DNA from: JADJYF01 sp050186725
GTDB lineage: Bacteria; Pseudomonadota; Gammaproteobacteria; Ga0077536
Assembly: GCA_050186725.1 (NCBI GenBank)
Contig: JBFWYG010000018.1
Span: 1-64,000, forward strand
Direction of reading: 5' to 3'
DNA: 64,000 bases
A program made the position numbers and the translations under genes. This document shows, in pieces, positions 8,065 through 16,622 of this stretch (the stretch's first letter is position 1; each line of letters opens with the position of its first letter). The notes under the pieces are model-generated. The model was not told where the DNA came from. It saw only the letters and a list, made by a program, of their open reading frames with translations, and made no database searches.

Positions 8065-8373
8065 ATGGCGAAGTACGGCAAGAAGGCGCAGGCCAAGGTG
8101 CGCGAAGTCATGGAAGAATTCGCGGCGGGCGAACTGCGGAGCGGACGCTCGGGCAAGAAGGTCACCAACCGCCGCCAGGCGGTGGCCATCGGCCTGGCGG
8201 AAGCGCGCGAGGCCGGCGCCAAGGTGCCGCCGCCGCCGGCCCCGCGGGCCGGCAGGAAGAAGTCTGCCACGAAGACCTCGGGGAAGAAGAAGGCGGCCAA
8301 GTCGCGTGCGTCCAAGAAGAAGGCGCCCAGCAAGAAGACTCCTGGGAGGAAGACGCAGAAGCGCGCGAGCTAG
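8065..8373 (+). CDS. DUF6496 protein with Lys-rich histone-like tail
   Basis: Protein of 102 residues. The N-terminal half (AKVREVMEEF, GELRSGRSGKKV, RRQAVAIGLAEAR) matches DUF6496, a short helical module of unknown function. The C-terminal half is an Ala/Lys/Pro tail with repeated KKAxSKK blocks like bacterial H1-type tails, so nucleic-acid binding is likely. It follows the SDR gene closely. Its TAG stop lies in a CTAG shared with the convergent topoisomerase gene. Confidence 0.8.
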   Translation: MAKYGKKAQAKVREVMEEFAAGELRSGRSGKKVTNRRQAVAIGLAEAREAGAKVPPPPAPRAGRKKSATKTSGKKKAAKSRASKKKAPSKKTPGRKTQKRAS

Positions 8374-9419
8374 GTGCCCGGCGACCGGCGTCTGGCACGC
8401 TTCCCGCCGTTCAGGAAGGCGAGCAGTGCCCGCTCCGCGGTGAGGCGGTCATCGCTCGCGCAGCGGGCCAGCACGTCGGGCCAGGCGCCGCTCTGGTAGG
8501 CGTCGATCAGCGCCGGATGCACGTAGCTCTTGCGGCAGATGGCGGGCGTATTGCCGAGCGCGGCCGCGACCGCTTCGAGCACTGGGCGCAGACCCTGGCG
8601 CGGCGCGCCGGCGGCTTGCTCCGCACTCTGCCGCGCGAAGAGCCGCGCCGCGAGCAGGCTGGCGCCCCAGGTGCGAAAGCTCTTGGCGGTGCAGCCCTCG
8701 CCGGCGACCGTCGCCAGGTAGGCGTTGACCGCGCCCGAATCGATGGGCCGTTGGCGGCCCTCCGCGTCGAGATACTGAAAGAGTTCCTGTCCTGGCAGTT
8801 CACGGCAGCGCGCCACGATGCGCGCCAGGCGGCGGTCGATCACACCCAGGCGCTGAGCGCGACCACCCTTGCCACGAAAGCTGAACAGTACCTGTTCGCC
8901 TGCGACGCGCACGTGCCGGTTGCGGAGCGTGGTGAGACCGAAGGAACCGTTCAAGCGTGCGTACTCGGTATTGCCGATGCGCATCAGCGTCAGGTCCAGC
9001 AGGCGCACCGCCGCCGCCACCACCTTGGTGTCGCTCAAGCCGGGCAGCGCGAGGTCGGCCTCCACCCGGCGGCGCAGCGTCGGCAGCGCACGTCCGAAGT
9101 CGCGCAACGCGCCGAACTTGTCGCGCTCGCGACGCGCGCGCCAGGCCGGGTGGTAGCGATACTGCTTGCGCCCGCGCGTGTCGCGTCCCGTCGCCTGCAG
9201 ATGCCCCTGCGGATCGGCGCAGATCCACACATCGGTCCAGGCCGGCGGTATGGCCAGTCGCGCGATGCGCGCCAGGATCTCGGCGTCGCGCACGACGGCG
9301 CCTGTCGCCTCCACGTAACGCATCCCGCCCCGCACGTTCTCACGCGTGTAGCCGGGGCGCCGGTCGCTCACGTAACGCAGGCGGCCTGGTGCGGATTCGC
9401 TGTCGACGACGGTGGGCAC
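8370..9419 (-). CDS. DNA topoisomerase IB
   Basis: Protein of 349 residues, the usual length of poxvirus-like bacterial TopIB. It has the N-terminal beta domain (RRPGYTREN; IPPAWTDVWI; GRKQYRYHPAWR) and a C-terminal catalytic domain with conserved residues in LMRIGNTEYA, FRGKGG, KSFRTWGASL and the nucleophile Tyr299 (NTPAICRKSYVHP). The enzyme relaxes supercoils through a 3'-phosphotyrosyl intermediate. The start is taken as GTG 9419; there is no strong RBS. It is convergent with the DUF6496 gene. Confidence 0.93.
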   Translation of the reverse strand: MPTVVDSESAPGRLRYVSDRRPGYTRENVRGGMRYVEATGAVVRDAEILARIARLAIPPAWTDVWICADPQGHLQATGRDTRGRKQYRYHPAWRARRERDKFGALRDFGRALPTLRRRVEADLALPGLSDTKVVAAAVRLLDLTLMRIGNTEYARLNGSFGLTTLRNRHVRVAGEQVLFSFRGKGGRAQRLGVIDRRLARIVARCRELPGQELFQYLDAEGRQRPIDSGAVNAYLATVAGEGCTAKSFRTWGASLLAARLFARQSAEQAAGAPRQGLRPVLEAVAAALGNTPAICRKSYVHPALIDAYQSGAWPDVLARCASDDRLTAERALLAFLNGGKRARRRSPGT

Positions 9420-9586
9420 GCGAGCCCAATCGCAAGCGGCATGCCAGCGCGCAGCGCGCCGCCTTCTTACACGTCGCCCGCGTAGAAGCTACATGCGCGC
9501 CGAGGCAGGCCACGACGCGCGTGGCTCGCGCGCGAGGCATGGAGTTTGCTGATGCACTGGACACTTCATTCTCCAGGAGTTCTTCC

Positions 9587-10192
9587 ATGACCCGCGCCAA
9601 AACAAAATCCCGATCCACCAAGTCCGACAAGGCGGAGAAGTCGCCCAAGGACGCCATCGCGCTGTTGAAGGCCGATCACAAGGCGGTCAAGCAAATGTTC
9701 GACGAGTACGCCGAGCAGTGCGAGGCCGAAGCGGAAGCGAGCGAGCGTCAGCCGCTTGCCGAGCGGATCTGCGCCGAACTCACCGTGCACACCCAGATCG
9801 AAGAGGAGCTGTTCTACCCGGCCCTGCGTGATGCGCTGGACGAGCAGGCGCTGCTCGACGAGGCCGAGGTCGAGCACACCACGGCCAAGGATCTGATCGA
9901 GCAGATTCGCGCCATGTCCGCCGACGACGACTTGTACGACGCCAAGGTCACGGTGCTCGGCGAGTACGTGCTGCATCACGTCAAGGAAGAAGAGCAGGAG
10001 ATGTTCAAGCAGGCACGCGACATCGAGCTCGATCTCGCCGAACTGGGCCAGGCCATGGCGGCCCGGCGCGACGAGCTGCGTGCCGAGTTCGAAGACGGCG
10101 CGGAGGACGAGGACGAAGACGGCGCAGCCGAACTGCCGCTCGGTGAAGAGGACGACGACGCCTCGCGGCCACGCCGCAGCGCGCGGGGCTGA
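9587..10192 (+). CDS. Hemerythrin HHE-domain protein
   Basis: Protein of 201 residues starting at ATG 9587 with AGGAG upstream. A Lys/Ser-rich N-terminal 25 residues precede a four-helix hemerythrin-like bundle (about 28-160) with metal-ligand positions LKADHKAVK, VHTQIEEELFYP, VEHTTAKD and LHHVKEEEQEMF. The C-terminus is very acidic (EDEDEDGA, EEDDDA) and ends in a basic cluster. Family members bind di-iron and are linked to oxygen, NO or oxidative stress. It is convergent with the CHRD gene. Confidence 0.88.
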   Translation: MTRAKTKSRSTKSDKAEKSPKDAIALLKADHKAVKQMFDEYAEQCEAEAEASERQPLAERICAELTVHTQIEEELFYPALRDALDEQALLDEAEVEHTTAKDLIEQIRAMSADDDLYDAKVTVLGEYVLHHVKEEEQEMFKQARDIELDLAELGQAMAARRDELRAEFEDGAEDEDEDGAAELPLGEEDDDASRPRRSARG

Positions 10193-10225
10193 GAGGAACA
10201 GCGCCTGCGGGAAGACCCCAGGAAA

Positions 10226-10277
10226 GGAAAACTGCGCCCACGGCGTCCCGGCACTGGCTCCGGGGCGCCGTGGGCGC
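10226..10277 (-). terminator. Long hairpin terminator downstream of the CHRD gene
   Basis: Perfect 12-bp arms (GCGCCCACGGCG at 10234-10245 and its complement at 10266-10277) enclose a second 5-bp stem (CCCGG/CCGGG). On the minus strand the stem is followed by AGTTTTCC, so it probably ends the CHRD transcript. It lies between two convergent genes and may work both ways. Confidence 0.65.
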
Positions 10278-10283
10278 TCGCGC

Positions 10284-10859
10284 TCAGCGACGCGAACGAC
10301 GCATCCAGCCCATGCCCACCAGGGCCGAGCCCAGCAGCCACACGCCCGCCGGCAACGGTACCGCGCTTGGCGCCTGCGCCACCATCAGCTGGCCGCGAAT
10401 CTCGCCGTCGGGGTTGGTCGCCGTGTGGATGTTCACGTACCAGTCGGTCGCCGCGCCGGTGGTCAGCGCGCCGCCGCCGGTGAGCGCGTCGATCTGATCG
10501 GCGCTGAGCGTGGTCGCCAGGCTGTAACCGATGATGCCGGGCGTGTTGATGCCCGGCGCACCGAGGTCCAGCACGATCGGCCCCGCCACGCCTGGCGCGC
10601 CGGCGTGAATGTGCGCGCCGGTCGGATCGCCGGTCAGGCCCGTGGCGAAGGCGTTGACCAGGAAACTGCCGGACTCGTCGTCCAGGCTCGCCGACACCAG
10701 TCCGCCGCCGAAGTAGATGGCCGGCACGCTCACGTCGTGCGTCGCCATCTCCTGGCTGAGGTTGATGGCGCCGGCGAAGTTCCACATCGCGGCGTTGGCG
10801 ATGGCGGGCAGCGAGAGCATCACGGCAAGAAGGACACTTGGCATTATTTTCGTTCGCAT
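10284..10859 (-). CDS. Secreted CHRD-domain protein with VPLPA-type sorting tail
   Basis: Protein of 191 residues starting at ATG 10859. Signal peptide (MPSVLLAVMLSLPAIANA, cleavage after about residue 23), then a CHRD (chordin-like) domain (about 25-160: NLSQEMATH, GAHIHAGAPG, GIIGYSLATTLSADQI, WYVNIHTATNPDGEIRGQL). The C-terminus has the tripartite exosortase tail: VPLPAG, a hydrophobic helix (VWLLGSALVGMGW) and RRSRR. It is probably exported and processed by an exosortase; an exosortase-H gene lies at 29.0-29.6 kb, but VPLPA tails normally belong to a different exosortase class. The 5' leader is long and contains a terminator-like hairpin. Confidence 0.88.
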   Translation of the reverse strand: MRTKIMPSVLLAVMLSLPAIANAAMWNFAGAINLSQEMATHDVSVPAIYFGGGLVSASLDDESGSFLVNAFATGLTGDPTGAHIHAGAPGVAGPIVLDLGAPGINTPGIIGYSLATTLSADQIDALTGGGALTTGAATDWYVNIHTATNPDGEIRGQLMVAQAPSAVPLPAGVWLLGSALVGMGWMRRSRR

Positions 10860-11347
10860 AACTGTTGGTCTCCGGTGGATTGACGTGCCCGTGCGAAACG
10901 CAGGGCACGGGACGGTGGAGCAATTAGCGATCCATGGGCGCGAGTTGCGGACCACCCGTGGAGACGCGGGTAGCGAGTTTCAGATCGGGAAATTCTTACG
11001 CGCTTGGCACGCGATATTTCACGCCACGGCGCTGGCGCGACACGAAGCCACCAGCGGGAAAGTTCTCGAGACGGAAAGAAGGGCAAAAAAAGGCAGATGC
11101 AGTCTTGGGGGGAACTGCATCTGCCCGGTGCCTGCAGGGCTGGCACCTCAGTTTGGGGTTGGGCGCGGGGGTGCGCTTGGGGTCAAACTGTGGATCAAAG
11201 CCTAGTTCGCCGCGCGGCCCGTCGCTGTAAGCGCAACGGCCACTTCGGCGACGGCGCCCACCTACGTCGCGCGCCGTGGCGGTACATGTCTTGCAATCCT
11301 CATCGCAGGCTGGCGTCGCTGGCCCTTGATGTGGAGACCCGCGAGCC
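10860..11347. other. Long intergenic leader between CHRD and SRPBCC genes
   Basis: 488 bases without a convincing gene. It contains the minus-strand terminator at 11084-11125 and a second hairpin. The overlapping open frames lack codon bias or recognisable domains. Promoters for both divergent genes should lie here, but I cannot place them reliably. Confidence 0.5.
11084..11125 (-). terminator. Minus-strand intrinsic terminator with no gene directly upstream
   Basis: A perfect 12-bp stem (GGCAGATGCAGT at 11092-11103, 10-base loop, complement at 11114-11125). On the minus strand it is followed by seven T (AAAAAAA at 11084-11090 on the plus strand), a textbook intrinsic terminator. A second 6-bp hairpin lies at 11127-11147. 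The only minus-strand gene nearby is the CHRD gene starting at 10859, so this would stop transcription inside its leader or end a small RNA. Confidence 0.7.
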
Positions 11348-11851
11348 ATGGAGCGAATCGAGAAAACCATCGAGGTCGCATGCCCTCTGCGCGCGGCCTA
11401 TGACCAGTGGACGCAGTTCGAGAGCTTTCCCGAGTTCATGGACGGAGTGCGTGACGTGCGCCAGCTCGACGCCGTGCACGTGCAATGGTACGTGGAGGTC
11501 GGCGGGCGCGAGACGCAGTGGATAGCCGAGATCACCGAGCAGACGCCTGACCAGCGCATATCCTGGCGCAGCATAAGCGGCGCGCAGAGCGCGGGCACGG
11601 TGCGCTTCGAGGCGTTGCCGGACAATCGTACGCTCGTGCGCCTGGTCATGGCCTACGAGCCGGAAGGCATGATCGAGTCGTTCGGCGACGCCATGGGTGT
11701 GACCGACGCGCAGGTCGAGCGCAGCCTGCGCAACTTCAAGACCTTCATGGAGGAGCAGGGCGCCGCCACCGGCGCGTGGCGCGGTACGGTGCACGACAGT
11801 GCGGTGGAGGGCGAGGACACCACCATGCCCGCGCTGCGCGGCGAGCGCTGA
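11348..11851 (+). CDS. SRPBCC-family (START-like) protein
   Basis: Protein of 167 residues. It begins like polyketide-cyclase/dehydrase-type SRPBCC proteins (ERIEKTIEVACPLRAAYDQWTQFESFPEFM), with the beta-strand pattern of a helix-grip fold (VQWYVEVGGRETQWIAEIT, ISWRSISGAQSAGTVRFE) and a long C-terminal helix (QVERSLRNFKTFMEEQ). It probably binds a hydrophobic ligand; the ligand is unknown. The alcohol dehydrogenase gene starts 3 bases after its stop, so the pair is an operon. Confidence 0.85.
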   Translation: MERIEKTIEVACPLRAAYDQWTQFESFPEFMDGVRDVRQLDAVHVQWYVEVGGRETQWIAEITEQTPDQRISWRSISGAQSAGTVRFEALPDNRTLVRLVMAYEPEGMIESFGDAMGVTDAQVERSLRNFKTFMEEQGAATGAWRGTVHDSAVEGEDTTMPALRGER

Positions 11852-11854
11852 GAG

Positions 11855-13099
11855 GTGCGCGCGCTCACCTGGCACGGTGCGCGCGACGTGCGCGTCGAGA
11901 GCGTGGCCGATCCGGCGCTGATCGAGAGCGACGATGTCATCCTGCGCATCACGGCGACCGCGATCTGCGGCAGCGATCTGCATCTCTACCGTGGCAAGGT
12001 GCCGGGCATGGAGACAGGTGACATCCTCGGCCACGAATTCATGGGTGTGGTCGAGGAATGCGGTTCGGCGGTGCACGCCCTGGCGCCGGGCGATCGGGTG
12101 GTGGTGCCCTTCACCATCTCCTGCGGGCAGTGCTTCTTCTGCGAACGGGACCTCTACGCCTGCTGCGAGACCACCAACGATGGCCGCGGCGCGATCGTGA
12201 ACAAGAAGGACCTGCGGCCGGGCGCCGGCATGTTCGGGTACACCCATCTCTATGGCGGCTACGCCGGCGGCCAGGCCGAGTACGCACGCGTGCCCTGCGC
12301 CAACGTCGGCCCGCTGCTCGTGCCGCCAGGCGTGGCCGACGAGCGCGTGCTGTTCCTGAGCGACATCCTCCCGACCGGCTACCAGGCGGTCTTGAACGCG
12401 GGGGTGAGCGTGGGCGGCACGCTGGCGATCTTCGGCGCGGGGCCCGTGGGGCTGATGTCAGCCGCCTGCGCGCGCATGCTGGGCGTCGAGCGCATCTTCA
12501 TGATCGATCACCATCCCTACCGCCTCGACTTCGCCGCGCGCGAGTACGGCGTGGAGACGCTGAACTTCGACCAGGTCGACGATCCGGCCGAGATCATCAT
12601 CGAGCGCACCGACGGCCGCGGCGTGGACGCGTCGATCGACGCGGTCGGCTTCGAGGCCAAGGGCAGCATGCTCGAGACCGCACTCGCCACCATGAAGCTG
12701 GAGGGTTCGAGCGGCACCGCGCTGCGCCAGGCGATTGCGGCGGCGCGTCGCGGGGGCACGGTGAGCGTGCCAGGCGTGTACGCAGGCTTCATCCATGGCT
12801 TCCTGTTCGGCGACGCCTTCGACAAGGGGCTGCACTTCGCCATGGGACAGACCCATGTGCAGCGCTACATGCCCCAGCTGCTGGAACGCATCCTGAGCGG
12901 CGAACTGCATCCGGAGGTGATAGTCACCCACCATCTCGCGCTCGAGGAGGCGGCGCACGGCTACCGCATCTTCGCCGAGAAGGCCGAGGACTGTCGCAAG
13001 ATCATCCTCACGCCCGGTGGCATGGACGAGCCCCTGCGAGTGCTGGACGAGGAGGCGACGGTGGCGCTCGAAGCTGTGGCCGGGCTGGCGCCGGCTTGA
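11855..13099 (+). CDS. Zinc-dependent alcohol/formaldehyde dehydrogenase family protein
   Basis: Protein of 414 residues of the medium-chain dehydrogenase superfamily. Catalytic zinc ligands lie in ICGSDLHLY and GHEFMGVVEE, the structural zinc cluster in SCGQCFFCERDLYACC, and the NAD(P)-binding loop in FGAGPVGLMSA. The length and the long insert after the zinc lobe resemble the glutathione-independent formaldehyde dehydrogenase subgroup. The start is GTG 11855, almost overlapping the SRPBCC stop. The substrate cannot be told from sequence. Confidence 0.9.
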   Translation: MRALTWHGARDVRVESVADPALIESDDVILRITATAICGSDLHLYRGKVPGMETGDILGHEFMGVVEECGSAVHALAPGDRVVVPFTISCGQCFFCERDLYACCETTNDGRGAIVNKKDLRPGAGMFGYTHLYGGYAGGQAEYARVPCANVGPLLVPPGVADERVLFLSDILPTGYQAVLNAGVSVGGTLAIFGAGPVGLMSAACARMLGVERIFMIDHHPYRLDFAAREYGVETLNFDQVDDPAEIIIERTDGRGVDASIDAVGFEAKGSMLETALATMKLEGSSGTALRQAIAAARRGGTVSVPGVYAGFIHGFLFGDAFDKGLHFAMGQTHVQRYMPQLLERILSGELHPEVIVTHHLALEEAAHGYRIFAEKAEDCRKIILTPGGMDEPLRVLDEEATVALEAVAGLAPA

Positions 13100-13105
13100 G
13101 CGCGC

Positions 13106-13864
13106 TCAGGGCGCCGCGCGCAAATCGATCATGTCCTGCAGCAGGTGCGCGATGTGGGCGTGACTCTCGATGAAGTACCGCGCCGCGGAGTCCGCGCCGG
13201 CGTCGCCCACCCGCACCGTCAGCCAATGGGACGGCGCGATTTCGAACGCGGCTTCGTCGTTCAGGTCGTCGCCGATGAAGACCACCGCCTCGGCCTCGGT
13301 CCGCTGCGCGAGCGCGGTCAGCGCTTCCCCTTTGTGGGGCGCGTCGGCCACCACGACGTTGACCACGCACTTGCCGCCAAACGCCTTCAGTGGAGGCACG
13401 AAGTCGGCGAGCAGGCGGTCGATGAAGGCCAGCGCGCGCGCTCTCTCGGGCGCGCTGCGGTAATGCAGCGCGAGCGACAGGCGCTTGTCCTCCACGCGGA
13501 CGCCGAGCGCACCGAGCGCGGCCTGGCGCGCGCGGAGAGTGGCGCGCAACCCGTCCAACTGGCGCGACTGGCGCGCCGGATCGAGATCGGCCCAGCCTTC
13601 GGCGCCATGGTTGCCGAGAATGTAGGTCGGCGAGAAGCCGAGGCGCCGACGCACATCGTCAACCGCGCGACCGGTGATCACCGCCACCGGGCACAAGGTC
13701 GCGAGCACCGCCAGGCGGCGCGCGATGCCGGTCGGCGTGTGCGCGCTCTCGGGGAGGGGCACGATGGGCGCGAGCGTGCCGTCGAAATCGAAGGCCAGCA
13801 GGCAGCGGCGCGCCATGGCTGTCCGCAGCGCCGCTTTGCCCGCGTCACTGAACATGTGCTTCAT
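13106..13864 (-). CDS. otsB: Trehalose-6-phosphate phosphatase
   Basis: HAD-superfamily phosphatase of 252 residues (ATG 13864; an alternative ATG at 13855 gives 249). Motif I is AFDFDGTLAPIVP with the nucleophile Asp, then VAVITGRAVDDVRRRL, NHGAEG, and motif IV FIGDDLNDEAAF. These are the trehalose-phosphatase signatures. It removes phosphate from trehalose-6-phosphate to give the osmoprotectant trehalose. No trehalose-phosphate synthase (otsA) is in the window. It diverges from fumC. Confidence 0.9.
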   Translation of the reverse strand: MKHMFSDAGKAALRTAMARRCLLAFDFDGTLAPIVPLPESAHTPTGIARRLAVLATLCPVAVITGRAVDDVRRRLGFSPTYILGNHGAEGWADLDPARQSRQLDGLRATLRARQAALGALGVRVEDKRLSLALHYRSAPERARALAFIDRLLADFVPPLKAFGGKCVVNVVVADAPHKGEALTALAQRTEAEAVVFIGDDLNDEAAFEIAPSHWLTVRVGDAGADSAARYFIESHAHIAHLLQDMIDLRAAP

Positions 13865-13943
13865 CGCGAAGCGTCGAGCAAGACTTGTGCCGGCGAGCCC
13901 GGCGCGGCGCCGCGTGCGGCCGATACCAAGGATTGCAAGTACG

Positions 13944-15371
<1,428 letters not shown>

Positions 15372-15702
15372 CAGGCAGCGCGGCGCACGGTGCCTTAAGG
15401 TCGAGTCGGGACATTAGCCTGACCTTGCCATCCGCTGCGGAACCGTGACCCGGTCGACTGGGTCGTGCCACAGCCAGCCGATCGCATGTCTCGTTCCGCA
15501 TCGTGCAGGGTGCCTCGGGTGTAAACGCTGGCGCGTGCCCCTGCAGCATTTACATGCGCAGGGCCTCGCTCGCTCCGCACTTGGTCGTCCGCGCCAGCGC
15601 TCGGCGAGCCTGCCGGGATGTGCGCCTCGGCATCGCCCTTGCAGGCGGTCCATGGGGCACGCGCACGCCGCCTTCGCGGCGCGCAACGAGGAGGAATACA
15701 TC
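15372..15702. other. Intergenic region before the Gly-rich secreted protein
   Basis: 331 bases without a convincing gene. An imperfect hairpin (11-bp arms with one mismatch, 15520-15530 and 15544-15554) is the only structure I see. The end carries the GAGGAGG site for the next gene. Confidence 0.4.
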
Positions 15703-16068
15703 ATGTTCAAGACCTGTTTGCTGGCCGTGGGCCTCGCGCTCGCGACACATGGCGCGCTGGCCCAGAGCGATACGCGGGGTGCCGGCGTCGATGCCACCGA
15801 CAACGGCGGCGCGGTGACGCCAGGCACCACCAACTGCGCACGCGCCTCCGATCCCGACTGCCGTACCGGTCCCGCGGGCGGCAGCATGGGCTCCGGCGGC
15901 GGTATGGGCACCCCCGGCGCCATCGGTCCTGATGACGGCGCGGACATCGACAACACCGATCGCATGCCCGTGGAACGGCGAGACGGCGTGTTGCGCGGCA
16001 GCGGGGCCATTGATGGCGGGGGCGGTGCGGGCGCCGGCGCCGGCGGCGTGGGCGGCGGCTCACGCTGA
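15703..16068 (+). CDS. Small secreted Gly-rich protein
   Basis: Protein of 121 residues starting at ATG 15703 with a strong GAGGAGG site. Clear signal peptide (MFKTCLLAVGLALATHGALA, cleavage before QSD), then a low-complexity region rich in Gly, Asp and Ala with two Cys (NCARASDPDC) that could form a disulfide, and a Gly-rich end. No domain recognised; an exported structural or stress protein is possible. The DUF2892 gene follows 44 bases later. Confidence 0.7.
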   Translation: MFKTCLLAVGLALATHGALAQSDTRGAGVDATDNGGAVTPGTTNCARASDPDCRTGPAGGSMGSGGGMGTPGAIGPDDGADIDNTDRMPVERRDGVLRGSGAIDGGGGAGAGAGGVGGGSR

Positions 16069-16112
16069 ACGCAGCCCCTCAATCTGTATCCAGCCAATAA
16101 GGAGCCAACCCG

Positions 16113-16433
16113 GTGAGCACCCCCATCGACAACCTGCGCCACGAGCGCGAACAGAACCTGACGCGCAGCGAGCGCTACTGGTCCGCGGCGGCGGCTGTCG
16201 CCGTGCTGGCGGGCGCGCTGCGCCCCCGTGCGTGGCCGCGGCTGCTGGTCTCCGGCTACCTGCTCTACCGCGCGACCGCCGGACGCTGCCCGGTGTTCGC
16301 GCTGTTCGGCGCGCGCAAGCAGGCCGCGGCTCGCCCCGATCTCGAACGCCGCTTCGGCGAGGGCGAACGGGACATGGTGGAAGAAGCGTCCTGGCAGTCG
16401 TTCCCCGCGAGCGATCCGCCCGCCAACTACTGA
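16113..16433 (+). CDS. DUF2892 (YgaP-like) small membrane protein
   Basis: Protein of 106 residues starting at GTG 16113 with AAGGAG upstream. The DUF2892-like part has the expected layout: NLTRSERYWSAAAAVAVLAG, a second membrane segment (LLVSGYLLYRATAG) and the CPVFALFG end. A C-terminal extension carries VEEASWQSFPASDPPAN, a motif found at the ends of many small stress proteins. Function unknown. Confidence 0.75.
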   Translation: MSTPIDNLRHEREQNLTRSERYWSAAAAVAVLAGALRPRAWPRLLVSGYLLYRATAGRCPVFALFGARKQAAARPDLERRFGEGERDMVEEASWQSFPASDPPANY

Positions 16434-16441
16434 AGCTCGAC

Positions 16442-16481
16442 CCTGCCTGGTACGTCGCCGATCCGCGACGAACCAGGCAGG
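16442..16481. terminator. Strong hairpin after the DUF2892 gene
   Basis: CCTGCCTGGT at 16442-16451 pairs with its complement at 16472-16481, and inside it CGTCGC pairs with GCGACG, leaving a 6-base loop and one A-A mismatch. It starts 9 bases after the stop. There is no T-run, so it could be a terminator stem or a mobile palindromic repeat. Confidence 0.5.
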
Positions 16482-16622
16482 CATGTTGCATTGCTGTAAC
16501 CAAGTCCTTCGATTGTTGGCGGTATGTAGCCTGGCCCTGCGGTGAAGTCGACTACCAGTTAGACTGCGACCCGCGACGCGTCTGCGTCGCGTTTATCCAG
16601 CCGATGTCGGGGAGACACCATC

